Assembly: GCF_014451325.2 (NCBI RefSeq)
Contig: NZ_JACSCH020000002.1
Location: 372,001-436,000 of the forward strand
DNA: 64,000 bases
Direction: 5' to 3'
Source of the DNA: Streptomyces sp. CB02980
GTDB taxonomy: Bacteria > Actinomycetota > Actinomycetes > Streptomycetales > Streptomycetaceae
Under the pieces are notes generated by a model. It saw only the letters and a program-made list of their open reading frames with translations. It did no database searches and was not told where the DNA came from. The number at the start of each line of letters is the position of its first letter. Position 1 is the first letter of the stretch. Shown piece by piece: positions 17,300-25,649 of the stretch. A program made the position numbers and the translations under genes.

Positions 17300-18649
17300 G
17301 CGGCCGATGCGCTGGCCGGCGGTGACCCGCTGGCCTTCGCGGACGGCGAGCGCGGAGAGGTGGGCGTACTGGCTGTAGCGGCCGTCGTCGTGGCGGAGGA
17401 CGATCTGGTAGCCGTACGCGCCTCCCCACCCGGCGGAGACGATCCGTCCCCCCGCCACGGCCTTGACGGAGGTGCCGGTGGGCACGGGGAAGTCGACGCC
17501 GGTGTGGTAGCCGCTGGACCAGGAGGAACCGGGCTTGCCGTAGCGGGTGCCGATGTCGGCGGAGACGGGGGCGGAGTAGCGGTCCTCCGCCGCGGCGGGC
17601 GGCCGCGGCGTGGAGGCGGGCCGGGGAGCGGGCTTCGTCCTGGGCGTGGACGCGGGCTTCGCGGCGGGCTTGGACGTCTGCTTCGCCACGGGCTTCGTGG
17701 CGGGCTTGGACGTCTGCTTCGCCACGGGCTTCGTGGCGGGCTTGGACACCTGCTTCACGGCCGGCTTGGACGCGGGTTTGGTGACGGGCTTGGTCACCGG
17801 CTTCGCCACGGGCCGCTGGGCGACCGGCTTCGCGGTCGGCTTCGCGATCGGCTTCGTGGTCGGCGGTGTGGCGGGCCGGGTCCGGGGCGCGGTGCCGGGT
17901 CCCGAGAGCCTCGGCGGGGGCGTCGTGACCGAGGGGGCCTTCGTCGGGGGCTTCTTCGGGGCGGCGATGCGCAGGGTCAGGCGCTGGCCGGGGTGGATGA
18001 GGTCGGGGTCGTCGCCGACGACGGGCCGGTTCGTGTCGTACAGGCGCTTCCAGCCACCCTGGACCCGCTCGTCGCGGGCGATCTTCGACAGGGAGTCGCC
18101 GGGCGTCACCGTGTACATCTCGCGGACGGTGGGGACGGCGGTCGGGCCGACGTTCCTGGCCGGCCGCTCGGATAAGGCGCGCTGGCCGGGCAGGGAGGCG
18201 GTGCTGGGCGTGTTCCCGCCGCGGGACGCCTTCGTGGTCGCCGCACGGGGGGTGATGTCCGGGGCGTCTCCGCCCCGGGCGAGGCCCGAGCCGGGGCCGC
18301 AGGACGGCCAGGCGCCGGGCCCCTGGCCCTTCAGGACCCGCTCGGCGATCGCGATCTGCTGGTCCTTGGAGGCGAGGTCGGCGCGCGGCGCGTAGTGCGT
18401 GCCGCCGTAGGCCTCCCAGGTGGACTGGCTGAACTGCAGACCGCCGAAGTAGCCGTTGCCCGTGTTGATGTGCCAGTGGGAGGTCGACTCGCAGGACGCG
18501 ACCTTCTCCCAGACATCGAGCGAGGCGGCCTGAACGGTGCCTGCCCCGATGAAGGGCAGCGCCATTCCGGCGCCTCCCGCGGTGACGGTGAGCGAGGCAC
18601 GGTTGATCCGGCTCGGCTGGTGGCGGCGGTGACGTCCGCGTACGGCCAT
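17180..18649 (-). CDS. Secreted Rpf-like/LysM/M23 cell-wall hydrolase
   Basis: 489-residue exported peptidoglycan enzyme. The ATG at 18649 follows AAGGGGGG; a signal peptide ends near ASLDVW. Residues about 42-117 are a transglycosylase-like resuscitation-promoting-factor domain (WEKVASCESTSHWHINTGNG, GGLQFSQSTWEAYGG), about 177-227 a LysM peptidoglycan-binding domain (YTVTPGDSLSKIA), then about 130 residues of Lys-Pro-Ala repeats (KPVTKPASKPAVK-like), then an M23 endopeptidase domain with GYHTGVDF (zinc His and Asp) and HLHFE. Both glycan- and peptide-cutting activities in one protein suggest a role in germination or growth. Upstream sequence to 18739 shows no c-di-AMP riboswitch that I can recognise. 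Confidence 0.93.
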   Translation of the reverse strand: MAVRGRHRRHQPSRINRASLTVTAGGAGMALPFIGAGTVQAASLDVWEKVASCESTSHWHINTGNGYFGGLQFSQSTWEAYGGTHYAPRADLASKDQQIAIAERVLKGQGPGAWPSCGPGSGLARGGDAPDITPRAATTKASRGGNTPSTASLPGQRALSERPARNVGPTAVPTVREMYTVTPGDSLSKIARDERVQGGWKRLYDTNRPVVGDDPDLIHPGQRLTLRIAAPKKPPTKAPSVTTPPPRLSGPGTAPRTRPATPPTTKPIAKPTAKPVAQRPVAKPVTKPVTKPASKPAVKQVSKPATKPVAKQTSKPATKPVAKQTSKPAAKPASTPRTKPAPRPASTPRPPAAAEDRYSAPVSADIGTRYGKPGSSWSSGYHTGVDFPVPTGTSVKAVAGGRIVSAGWGGAYGYQIVLRHDDGRYSQYAHLSALAVREGQRVTAGQRIGRSGSTGNSSGPHLHFEVRTGPGYGSDIDPLAYLRARGVSL

Positions 18650-18739
18650 GGGCCCCCCTTGAACACAGCAACAGCCGTCCAAGTTAGGGGTGGCGCACGC
18701 TCCGTGACAAGGGATACGCCAAAGCCCAAGGCCCGTATG

Positions 18740-18949
18740 TCACCTTCCCGTTGACGCCGGACGGCGACCGGCGGGGCCCGGCTGGGGCTGAGGCTCGGGT
18801 TCCGGTACCGGTCCGCCGGGCTGCGGCGCCGGGCTCGGATCGGGGTCCGGCGGGACCGGGACCGGGTTCGGCGGGGGGACCGGCGGCGGTGACGGAACCG
18901 GCGGCGGAATGGGCGAGGGGGGCAGCGGATCGGGGTACGGGTGGGTCAT
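18740..18949 (-). CDS. Small proline-rich protein
   Basis: 69 residues, about 45 percent proline, starting MTHPYPDPLPPSP and dominated by PP, PVP and PEPQP runs. The ATG at 18949 has AGAGG 7 bp upstream, which supports translation. No signal peptide or transmembrane segment. Such short polyproline proteins are common in Streptomyces and unassigned; translation would need EF-P. It could be an artefact of composition, but the ribosome site and the long stop-free frame argue for a gene. Confidence 0.5.
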   Translation of the reverse strand: MTHPYPDPLPPSPIPPPVPSPPPVPPPNPVPVPPDPDPSPAPQPGGPVPEPEPQPQPGPAGRRPASTGR

Positions 18950-19033
18950 CACGGACCTCTCGGTCGACGGGTTCCTCACTCCCCAGGGTGGCCCGGCGGA
19001 CGCCGCGGCGCCCGCCGGATCCCGTCCTTCGGG

Positions 19034-19461
19034 TCAGTCGGCGGTGCCGCGCGGACCGGACGCCGCGTCGGCCGCGGCGGCGAGGTAGCCGTCCCGGTCC
19101 CCCGCCTCGAACAGCGCCCAGGGGGTGTCTTGTCGATCAGGCCGGATCAGGGAGCGGCGTCTGGTGCCGTGCCGCACGGGCACGGCACCAGGTCGCCCGC
19201 CTGCCGCTCGGCGATCCCGCCGATCGTGGAACAGGTGCGGAGCACGGCCTCGGCCGCGCTCGCGACGGCCGCCGCGAGCGCGGCCGCCACCGCCCCGGCG
19301 ACCGCCTCGGGCCCCGCCTCCCGGGCGCGCACCAGCAGCTCCTCGTCGACGACGTGGCGCAGGACGAGCCCGGGGTGGTGCCGGTCGCGGAGCCCGTCGA
19401 AGACGGGGACGTGGACCGGTGAGGTGTGCAGCAGGGCCAGCGTTGTGCCGGTCGTGGTCAC
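19034..19461 (-). pseudogene. Asp/Glu racemase-family protein, internally deleted
   Basis: The N-terminal part (from a GTG at 19461 overlapping the GNAT stop) reads TLALLHTSPVHVPVFDGLRD, LRHVVDEELL and VLRTCSTIGGIAE, the first Cys-containing half of aspartate/glutamate racemase-like proteins. Family members then continue for over 100 residues, but here the frame degenerates, and a C-terminal-type segment PWALFEAGDRDGYLAAAADAA appears in another frame ending at 19034. The middle (including the second catalytic region) is missing and the end is short. A 13-bp perfect inverted repeat lies at the break. I read this as a remnant created by an internal deletion. Confidence 0.65.
19161..19191. repeat. 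13-bp perfect inverted repeat at the racemase deletion junction
   Basis: CTGGTGCCGTGCC at 19161-19173 is the exact reverse complement of GGCACGGCACCAG at 19179-19191, with a 5-base loop. It lies exactly where the racemase similarity breaks, so it may be the deletion scar, or a terminator now ending the coupled GNAT transcript. Confidence 0.6.
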
Positions 19462-19802
19462 CACAGGCTCGGGGTGGACTTCAGCTGGAGCTTCGCCGCA
19501 CGGACCACCTCGGACGGGGCGACCGGCGCCTCGTCCGGGTGACGCTCGGCCCAGGCGGCGGCGTACGGGCAGAGCGGCACGACGGGTACGCCCTCACCTG
19601 CGGCGATCGCGTAGAACTCGCGCACGAGCGCCCCGGCGACGCCCTTGCCCTCGTGGCCGTCCTCGACGACCGTGTGCACGGCGACGAGGGCGTGGGGCTC
19701 GGCGGTGAGCACGAAGTAGACGACGACACCGACGTAGGTGCCATCCTCGAAGGCCTCCAGGCGTCCGTTCGCCCGGTCGTCTCGAATCTCCGGCTCGGCC
19801 AT
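19458..19802 (-). CDS. GNAT-like N-acetyltransferase (short YjdJ/Gcn5-related type)
   Basis: 114 residues of the compact acetyltransferase family (Acetyltransf_CG). Core strands are GRLEAFEDGTYVGVVVYFV and VAVHTVVEDGHEGKGVAGALVREF, the latter holding the acetyl-CoA pyrophosphate loop, followed by VPLCPYAAAWAERHP, the characteristic end. Start ATG at 19802 is preceded by GAGGGAG. The stop overlaps the start of the racemase remnant, a former operon. Substrate unknown. Confidence 0.88.
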   Translation of the reverse strand: MAEPEIRDDRANGRLEAFEDGTYVGVVVYFVLTAEPHALVAVHTVVEDGHEGKGVAGALVREFYAIAAGEGVPVVPLCPYAAAWAERHPDEAPVAPSEVVRAAKLQLKSTPSLW

Positions 19803-19830
19803 GCGGCGACGCTCCCTCGGCGTGGATCGG

Positions 19831-20280
19831 TCAGATGCGCACGGTGACGGGCGCGGCGGCGGGCGCGGGCACGGCATGCGGGCCGCGCACCGTGTCGCTC
19901 CCGGGGACGGGCGCGGAGGCGTCGGTCCCCAGCTCCACGATGCGGTTGTCACCGTCGACGTGCACGACGCGCGGCACGAACGTCCGGGCCTCGGCGTTCT
20001 CGATCTGCGCGTAACTGATGAGGATCACGAGGTCGCCGGGGTGTACGAGGTGGGCGGCGGCACCGTTGATCCCGATGACACCGGAACCGCGCTCGCCCTC
20101 GATGACGTAGGTCTCGAGTCGGGCGCCGTTGTCGATGTCGACGATGTGCACGAGCTCACCGGGCAGGAGGTCGGCCGCCTCCATCAGGTCGGCGTCGACG
20201 GTGACCGAACCGACGTAGTGCAGGTCGGCCTGGGTCACGGTGGCCCGGTGGATCTTGGACTTGAACATTGTCCGGAACAT
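19831..20280 (-). CDS. panD: Aspartate 1-decarboxylase
   Basis: Converts L-aspartate to beta-alanine for pantothenate and CoA synthesis. The protein opens [17 protein letters not shown] and contains HYVGSVTVD, where self-cleavage between Gly and Ser creates the pyruvoyl cofactor. [19 protein letters not shown] and [12 protein letters not shown] complete the double-psi beta-barrel. At 149 residues it is slightly long because of an Ala/Pro-rich tail. The ATG at 20280 follows GGGAG. Pantothenate partners panB/panC are not adjacent. A truncated second copy of its start and leader lies at 42418-42500. Confidence 0.95.
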   Translation of the reverse strand: MFRTMFKSKIHRATVTQADLHYVGSVTVDADLMEAADLLPGELVHIVDIDNGARLETYVIEGERGSGVIGINGAAAHLVHPGDLVILISYAQIENAEARTFVPRVVHVDGDNRIVELGTDASAPVPGSDTVRGPHAVPAPAAAPVTVRI

Positions 20281-20334
20281 GAAGAAACTCCCGAAATGTC
20301 TGCTCCCTGCCTGCTTCCTGCAGGTCAAAGGCGG

Positions 20335-20775
20335 TCTTGGGAGGCTACATCGCTTCGCATGTGCGGTCGGCTGTTGTCCGGTGTTTCAGGACTCACACTG
20401 ACCCGTTGCTGACTTTTCTGACGCCACGCCAGTCGCACGAGCAGGCGCGTCTTTGCGCTCGGCACGTTCTCCATACCAGGCAACAGCGAGTGCCTGAAGA
20501 AGGCTTCGTCCTGCTGGGTACCGGACACGGCATATTGCTCATCAAGGCCCAGCGGCACCGCCCAGTGGCACTCGACGGCCTCCTCGCTGTTTGGGGAGGT
20601 GTCGGCTTGGGTGTGGCCGTGCCGACACTGGCGAAGGGTTCGCCCCGATGACGGACTCCCGCAGCAATGAGCGCCTTGTCCAGGCGCTCGATCCACTCGG
20701 GCCGGGTTGACCTCGTCCTGGTCGGCGCGCCGGAAGTAGAGCTCGGCCGGCCGCTCCGGCGACCCGGTTCGAGGC
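20335..20775. other. Stretch with no recognised gene
   Basis: Between panD and the transposase relic several short frames are open on the minus strand, including one with ELYFRRADQDEV and one with EWIERLDKALIAAGVRHRG in a neighbouring frame. Together they look like one protein broken by a frameshift, but I do not recognise the family. I see no promoter, RNA or repeat that I would defend. Confidence 0.35.
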
Positions 20776-20779
20776 CGGT

Positions 20780-21290
20780 GTCGCGCTGCCGGCAGCCTCG
20801 GAGGATCTTGTAGTGCTTCATGTGGGCGAAGGCGCACTCGCCGCTGACCCGCACCCGTCGGTGTTCGGCGTTGCCTTCTTCCTCGCCGGACAGCAGGGCT
20901 CGTCCGGAGCGTTTGCGGTGCGGGACGAGGAGGCCGGAATGGATGTACGCGCCGACGGCCGGCACGGTCACGCCTTCCCAGTGCTGGGCCAGGGCGGAGT
21001 CCCGCCATGCCCTCGCGTCCGCGGAGTTGCCGGGAACGGGCCGGGCCGCGGCCATCACCGGTTTGGTCTCGGCGTCGATGATGTCCTACACGTTCGCCGA
21101 GAACCGGTAGTTGCGTGAGGACGCTCCGGCCTTGCGGTCGCGGACCGGAATCAGGGTGCCGTCCACGATCCACAGCCGCCCGACCGCGTCGGCCGAGCGG
21201 GCGGCCGGCTCGATGGCCACCACCCTCCAGAAAGCGTCCGTGATCATCGTCATTCCGGCAGTCAGGAACGGAGGCAGTCGACCGGGAATC
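20780..21290 (-). pseudogene. IS5-type DDE transposase relic
   Basis: Leftward remnant of an IS5-family transposase. IVDGTLIPVRDRK (first catalytic Asp), SSRNYRFSANV, then an in-frame TAG at 21086-21088 where relatives have a Gln codon, then DIIDAETKPVMAAARPVPGN, HRKRSGRALL and an ECAFAHMKHYKILR region (catalytic Glu). The second catalytic Asp position reads AVGAYI instead of GDGAYI. The N-terminal third is missing or scrambled. No terminal inverted repeats were found. Inactive. Confidence 0.75.
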
Positions 21291-21518
21291 GAGCCGCGCA
21301 CCGCCATGGTCAGCTGACCCAAGCCCCTTCTGCTCCCCCTGTGGGCTGTACTCCTTCCAAGACGTGGGTCTGAGCCGGTCATTCGTAAGATCGGAGGGCT
21401 TCGGGGCTCCAGGTGCGGCTGTCTCGATGGCTTACGGGACTTGGCCGCCTGGAGCCCCGTGACGACCCGACCACCCATAGGGATACGCGATGCGATCGCT
21501 GAGTAGGCCAACGTCGGT

Positions 21519-21555
21519 GTCGGCCGTGCCCTTCCCCCCGGAGGGCACGGCCGAC
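21519..21555 (-). terminator. Strong hairpin after the carnitine-acyltransferase gene
   Basis: GTCGGCCGTGCCCT at 21519-21532 is the exact reverse complement of AGGGCACGGCCGAC at 21542-21555, with a 9-base C-rich loop. It lies 19 bp beyond the stop of the leftward acyltransferase gene. Confidence 0.8.
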
Positions 21556-21574
21556 GGTCCGTTCCGTGCGCCGG

Positions 21575-23383
21575 TCAGTCCTCGGACCGCACGGACGTCA
21601 GCAGTTCGCGCAGTTCGGCAACCGCCTCGCGGAGGTGGCCGGCGAAGGCGTGCATCTGGTCGGCGACCGGCAACGGGGTGCTCAGGTAGATGTTGAAGCG
21701 CTCGGGCAACAGCACGTACGCGACACCGATGCACCGGCTGCTCGTGGAGCCGAAGCCGAAGAACTGGATGTTGGCCGACGGCGCGGAGCTGGTGCTCAGG
21801 TAGTCGTCCCGCATCGTCAGCCAGCCCGGCGTTCGGTACACGGAGGGCTGCTCGTCCACCCCGAGCTCCGCCCCCCGGCGGCGCTGGATCAGCTCCAGCT
21901 CCCACAGGTGCTGCTCGGGCACCTGGCCGGCCTGGCTCTCCTTCGCACGCGCCACATGGGCGTCGGCGGCGGCACGGAAAGCGACGTGCCGAAGGTTGGT
22001 GTCCGTCGACGGGTCGTCCATCGCGGCGACGAACGCGAGCATCTCGGGGGTGACGACGCGCATCGCCTCCGTCCGCCCGTGCTGGTACTGCCGCGTCGCG
22101 ATCGATTCGTACGTCGCACCGAGCCGGCCCTTCGCCCGCTGGTGGGCCAGCTGATAGGCGACCTGGACGAACGCGTCCGGCGAAACCCCCAGCGCCTTGG
22201 CCGCACTGCTGCCGAAGTCCTCGAAGGACACGGTGCTGGTCGCGGTGTTCCGCCCGTACGCGGCGAATGCGTCGGCGGCGGCGCGCACCTGCGTGCGCAG
22301 CGCGTCGTCGAGCGCGAACACGACCGGCTCCAGTACGGGCTGTCCCTGAGAGCGGGCCCCGGACCGGCGTGAGAACTCCTCGGCGGGGCTCGTGAGCAGG
22401 GCGTCGGTGAAGCTGAGGATGGTGGTGCCGTCCAGCTCGCAGTGCTCGACGTTGATGCCGGCGCGCCCGTCGGCGAAGACGACGAACGACACGGCCTTGT
22501 CGAACCACCGGTTGCCGCGGTCGCCGTACAGCAACTGGTCGCAGGCGTCCTGAGTGCTCTCCGGTGCGAAGTCCTCCAGACAGACGCAGAACAGTGCGGT
22601 CTCGACGGTGTCGAGCGCGTCGGCGTTACCTGGGTGGACGGCGACGAGAGAGGCCCGGGCTGCGGCCCATTCGGCACGAGCCATGGTGGTCAGGTGACCC
22701 ACCGACGTGTCCTCGCCGGCTCGCTCGTCGCCCGCCTTCATCACCGCGCGCAGCCCCGCCTCGAGTTCGTCCAGGGCGTGCGGGACGCCGTCGGGACCGA
22801 TGACGTCGAGCCGGAAAATCCGGCCACGGAAGAACACCACGATGTGAGGGGCGTCGGACGGACCAGGCCAGGCGTCGGTGTACGGGGCGCGGACGGTGTC
22901 CTGCTGTGCGCCGGGGATTCTGGTGGTGGAGAACAGGAACTTGTTCTGCACCATCGACTGGTGTGCTCCGCGCTGCACCACTGGCGCGATGAGCCCGTCG
23001 TCGAGCTGCCGCTTGTGGTCGAGGGCCCCCGCGATGAGCCCGGCCGCCCGCTCCACCTGAGGGCGGCCCGTGTCCCTGAACAAGAAGAAGAAGTTGGCGT
23101 TCAGAGCGATCCGGTCCCGGCGGCCCAGGTAGCGGTAGGGCCAGAAGGTGTCGAGCCAGCTGTGCACACCCTCCGTGGCGTCGTACTCCTCCAGCGCCGC
23201 GTGCAGGACCCGGCCGGGGCCACCGGGTCGGAGGAAGGCGGCCACCTCCGCCTCGGTCGCCGCCCGCTCGTCCGGCGTCAGCAGCGGCGCGCACCAGGCG
23301 AGGAATTTCTCGCAGCTGGCTTCCAGGGTGGGCAGCGGCACCCGCGGCAGGTCGGCCTCCCGGGCGAAGGTCGCGTTCACCAC
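21575..23383 (-). CDS. Choline/carnitine O-acyltransferase family protein
   Basis: About 602 residues, full length for the family that moves acyl groups between CoA and carnitine or choline. The catalytic His lies in NVEHCELDGTTI; other hallmarks are WLDTFWPYRYLGRRD, YESIATRQYQHGRTEAMR (carnitine/CoA contacts) and the DYLSTSSAP motif. Such enzymes are uncommon in bacteria. The GTG at 23383 has AGGA 4-5 bp upstream; a TTG at 23404 overlapping the methyltransferase stop (TTGA) is an alternative that would couple the two. It is the last gene of a leftward trio with a methyltransferase and a 2OG-oxygenase-like protein, followed by a strong terminator. Confidence 0.88.
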   Translation of the reverse strand: MVNATFAREADLPRVPLPTLEASCEKFLAWCAPLLTPDERAATEAEVAAFLRPGGPGRVLHAALEEYDATEGVHSWLDTFWPYRYLGRRDRIALNANFFFLFRDTGRPQVERAAGLIAGALDHKRQLDDGLIAPVVQRGAHQSMVQNKFLFSTTRIPGAQQDTVRAPYTDAWPGPSDAPHIVVFFRGRIFRLDVIGPDGVPHALDELEAGLRAVMKAGDERAGEDTSVGHLTTMARAEWAAARASLVAVHPGNADALDTVETALFCVCLEDFAPESTQDACDQLLYGDRGNRWFDKAVSFVVFADGRAGINVEHCELDGTTILSFTDALLTSPAEEFSRRSGARSQGQPVLEPVVFALDDALRTQVRAAADAFAAYGRNTATSTVSFEDFGSSAAKALGVSPDAFVQVAYQLAHQRAKGRLGATYESIATRQYQHGRTEAMRVVTPEMLAFVAAMDDPSTDTNLRHVAFRAAADAHVARAKESQAGQVPEQHLWELELIQRRRGAELGVDEQPSVYRTPGWLTMRDDYLSTSSAPSANIQFFGFGSTSSRCIGVAYVLLPERFNIYLSTPLPVADQMHAFAGHLREAVAELRELLTSVRSED

Positions 23384-23400
23384 AGCATCCTGACTGGTCT

Positions 23401-24246
23401 TCAATTCTGCTCTCGATTCGGATCGTCGATACCTGGGGTGTCGTGCGGGCGGGAAAGATAGAGCTGTGCGTAGAGCCAGCCTTCCGTTTCGAGGCCCCTC
23501 GCATCCACTCCGGCGGCCGACATGCTCTCGAGCACGAGCGCCTGTTCCTGCGGGGAGGCGAAACGGCGCTGTTTGAACACCTCGTCGACGCGGATCGTGC
23601 GGTAGCCCAGTCCTCCCAGTGCCTGCTCCACGGGGTCGAAGGGGAACATTCGCAGCACGAAGTGCGCCATCCAGGGCCGCCGGGGGCCCTGCGCCTCGAC
23701 GATCCGTACGAGTGTCCGCTCGGTGACGTAGCCGAGGCAGCCGGTCGAGATCACCAGGTCCGCCCCGGCGAGCTGGGCGCGCTGTCGCGGCGTGGGCTCG
23801 TTCGCCTCCAGGTCGGCGTGCACCGCGTCGTCGAGGAACCCGGCCTCGTGCGCGTAGGACAGTGCGTGATGGGAGGTGTCGAGGCCGGTGAAACGGATGC
23901 GCTGGGCGGGCTGGTGCGAGCGGGACAGCTTCCGGTCGCGGACGAGCAGGGCTTCGCGGCTCTTCCCGTCGAGGCCCTCGTCGTCGTAGCGGGCGTAGAG
24001 CTCGTCCATGGTCACGTCGTACTTGAGCAGTGCGGCGTTGATTCCGTACGAGCAGCCGATGTCCACGATGTGGGGCACGGTGACGTGCAGGGCCTCCCGG
24101 TACTCCTTCACGAGTTTCGCGAAGTAGGGCTTCGCCTGCTGTGGAACGCAGTAGCCGAGGGGGCGCAGCAGGCGGAAGTAGGCCCGGGGATCGGGCTGTG
24201 TGTAGATGTGGTCGAGCGTGACTTTCCCGGTCGCGTCGAAACGCAC
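23401..24246 (-). CDS. SAM-dependent methyltransferase (class I)
   Basis: 281 residues. The SAM-binding loop is IVDIGCSYGINAALL (motif I), with FTGLDTSHHAL as the acidic second strand and LVISTGCLGYVTE as motif IV. The C-terminal domain (HFVLRMFPFDPVEQAL) is not family-diagnostic. The GTG at 24246 follows GAGGAG at 8 bp; residues upstream in the same frame are shadow. Acceptor unknown; between an acyltransferase of the carnitine type and an iron/2OG-type oxygenase, N- or O-methylation of a small amino-acid-derived metabolite is a reasonable guess. Spacing of 61 bp to the upstream gene suggests one transcript. Confidence 0.82.
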   Translation of the reverse strand: MRFDATGKVTLDHIYTQPDPRAYFRLLRPLGYCVPQQAKPYFAKLVKEYREALHVTVPHIVDIGCSYGINAALLKYDVTMDELYARYDDEGLDGKSREALLVRDRKLSRSHQPAQRIRFTGLDTSHHALSYAHEAGFLDDAVHADLEANEPTPRQRAQLAGADLVISTGCLGYVTERTLVRIVEAQGPRRPWMAHFVLRMFPFDPVEQALGGLGYRTIRVDEVFKQRRFASPQEQALVLESMSAAGVDARGLETEGWLYAQLYLSRPHDTPGIDDPNREQN

Positions 24247-24307
24247 AGGGCTTACTCCTCGTCGATCGCAGAGCGGGGGGCGGCGGCTGTGCCGGTCGGT
24301 GGGTCGG

Positions 24308-25177
24308 TCAGTCCAGCAGCGCGTCGCCCCGGACGGCCCGGCCCTCGGCCGCCAGATGCTCGGGCAGTACGCGGCCGAAGAGCTGCCGGGTGCGGGCCAC
24401 GCTGCCGACGACGCCGGGGCGCTCGCTGTAGGCGAAGATCGCAGAGTGGCGTGCGACGCCGCCCCGGACGGGGCTGACCCGGTGCAGCGAGTAGCGGCCC
24501 TTGAACAGCTGCAGGTCACCCGGTTGCAGGGGGAGGCTGCGGACGAGTGCCCCGCCCCGGCCTTCGAGCACGGCCCGGACGTCGTCGAATCTCTCGTCGT
24601 GCGCGGACCGGATGCCCGGGCAGTATTCGAAGTCGCCGCCGAACTCGGCCTGTTGGGTGAGCATGCTGACCGTGTACTCGTTGGTGTCGAAGTGCCAGGG
24701 GTGTTCCCTGTCCGGCGCCACGACGTTGAGGACGAGCCCGGAGAGCGGGTCCGCGAGTTCGTAGAGCTCCGGAAGTCCGAAGCACAGTGCGACGAAGCGG
24801 TGGAACAGTTCGTCGGAGTAGAGCCGGCTGATGACGGCGTCGTCGGGGATGCGGTCCCGGGCGACGAAGGCGTTGCCGCGCTCGAAGGTCTTCCGGCCCG
24901 GATGATCGTCCGGCAGTTCCGCGTCCACCGCAATGTTGTAGACGTTGACCGTTTCGGTGTCGAAGTGCGCCCGGGACGCGATGGTCGAGCACTCGCGGCT
25001 CAGCGTGTCGCGCAGTGACGGACGGATGAAGTCGGGCAGCACGGTGCAGCCGAGGGCGGACAGTTCACGCCGGGCACGGGACACCACTGCGCGGCCCTCG
25101 GCGCTGTCGAGTTCCGACAGGGGGTAGCGGGCGGTGTCGACGACCTGGTCCAGTGTTGCGGCTTCCAAAGAGCTCAC
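24308..25177 (-). CDS. Iron/2-oxoglutarate-type oxygenase (ArpA/HalD-like)
   Basis: 289 residues. HPWHFDTNEYTVSML supplies the HxD pair of a double-stranded beta-helix oxygenase, QPGDLQLFKGRYSLHRVSPV supplies the distal His, and RHSAIFAYSERPG the 2-oxoglutarate-binding Arg. This resembles the ArpA-like/HalD-like group of amino-acid hydroxylases and halogenases; the presence of Asp in HxD favours hydroxylation over halogenation. GTG at 25177 is preceded by GGAGAGGA. First gene of the trio, with repeated elements at 25240-25264 in its control region. Confidence 0.8.
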   Translation of the reverse strand: MSSLEAATLDQVVDTARYPLSELDSAEGRAVVSRARRELSALGCTVLPDFIRPSLRDTLSRECSTIASRAHFDTETVNVYNIAVDAELPDDHPGRKTFERGNAFVARDRIPDDAVISRLYSDELFHRFVALCFGLPELYELADPLSGLVLNVVAPDREHPWHFDTNEYTVSMLTQQAEFGGDFEYCPGIRSAHDERFDDVRAVLEGRGGALVRSLPLQPGDLQLFKGRYSLHRVSPVRGGVARHSAIFAYSERPGVVGSVARTRQLFGRVLPEHLAAEGRAVRGDALLD

Positions 25178-25239
25178 TCGATCCTCTCCACGTGGCGGGC
25201 AGACCGTTCCGAGGTGTCCTGCCCCCACCTCGGCTCTTC

Positions 25240-25264
25240 AGTAACTGAACTGACTAGTAACTGA
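25240..25264 (-). promoter_or_regulatory. Repeated AGTAACTGA elements upstream of the oxygenase trio
   Basis: AGTAACTGA at 25240-25248 and 25256-25264 are 16 bp apart, with CTGAACTGACTAG between them; read leftward this is a run of CAGTT(A/C) units about 65-90 bp before the trio. The stretch is clearly A+T-richer than its surroundings. It looks like an operator-bearing promoter; the regulator is unknown. Confidence 0.45.
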
Positions 25265-25324
25265 GTTGAAGCTCGCACATCGCCGCCGGATTGTCTGTGA
25301 CACGCCCCACTGAACCCTGGGGTG

Positions 25325-25565
25325 TCATTGGGCGGAGCGCCGGTCCTCCCTCGACGCCGCGCCCTGCTCGCGCAGCCCCGGACGACGTCGTCGGCGCCTT
25401 GGGCCCCGGCGGCGTCGAGCGGCGTCATGTCGTCCCAGCCGACCCGGACGATGTCGGCTGCCGTGCTCGGGGAGCAGTCGGGCGGTGGACAGTCCTCCGC
25501 CATGGCAGGCCGCCCCAGAAGGCGCGGGTGATGTCCGCGGTGTGGGGGTTCGGCGGCGGAGAGGT
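25325..25565 (-). pseudogene. Ankyrin-repeat protein, C-terminal fragment with frameshifts
   Basis: Pieces in three minus frames line up as one ankyrin-type end: TADITRAFWG, then ARLLPEHG, then VGWDDMTPLDAAGAQGADDVV, then LREQGAASRED. The VGWDDMTPLDAA and GADDVV blocks are classic ankyrin consensus. At least two frameshifts and no start. Relic. Confidence 0.55.
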
Positions 25566-25649
25566 ACGCGCGGACCTGCCGGGCGCTGAGTCCGCACCAT
25601 GCGCGGCAGCCACCGCCGGCACCATCAGCACCCGGACCGGCTGTCGCCG

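Noticed and set aside
17580..17900. Repetitive DNA considered as a satellite or regulatory array
   Set aside because: It is the Lys-Pro-Ala linker of the secreted M23 enzyme, in frame throughout.
18650..18739. c-di-AMP (ydaO-type) riboswitch before the Rpf/M23 gene
   Set aside because: Such switches precede some actinobacterial wall hydrolases, but the available 90 bp is too short and lacks the conserved core.
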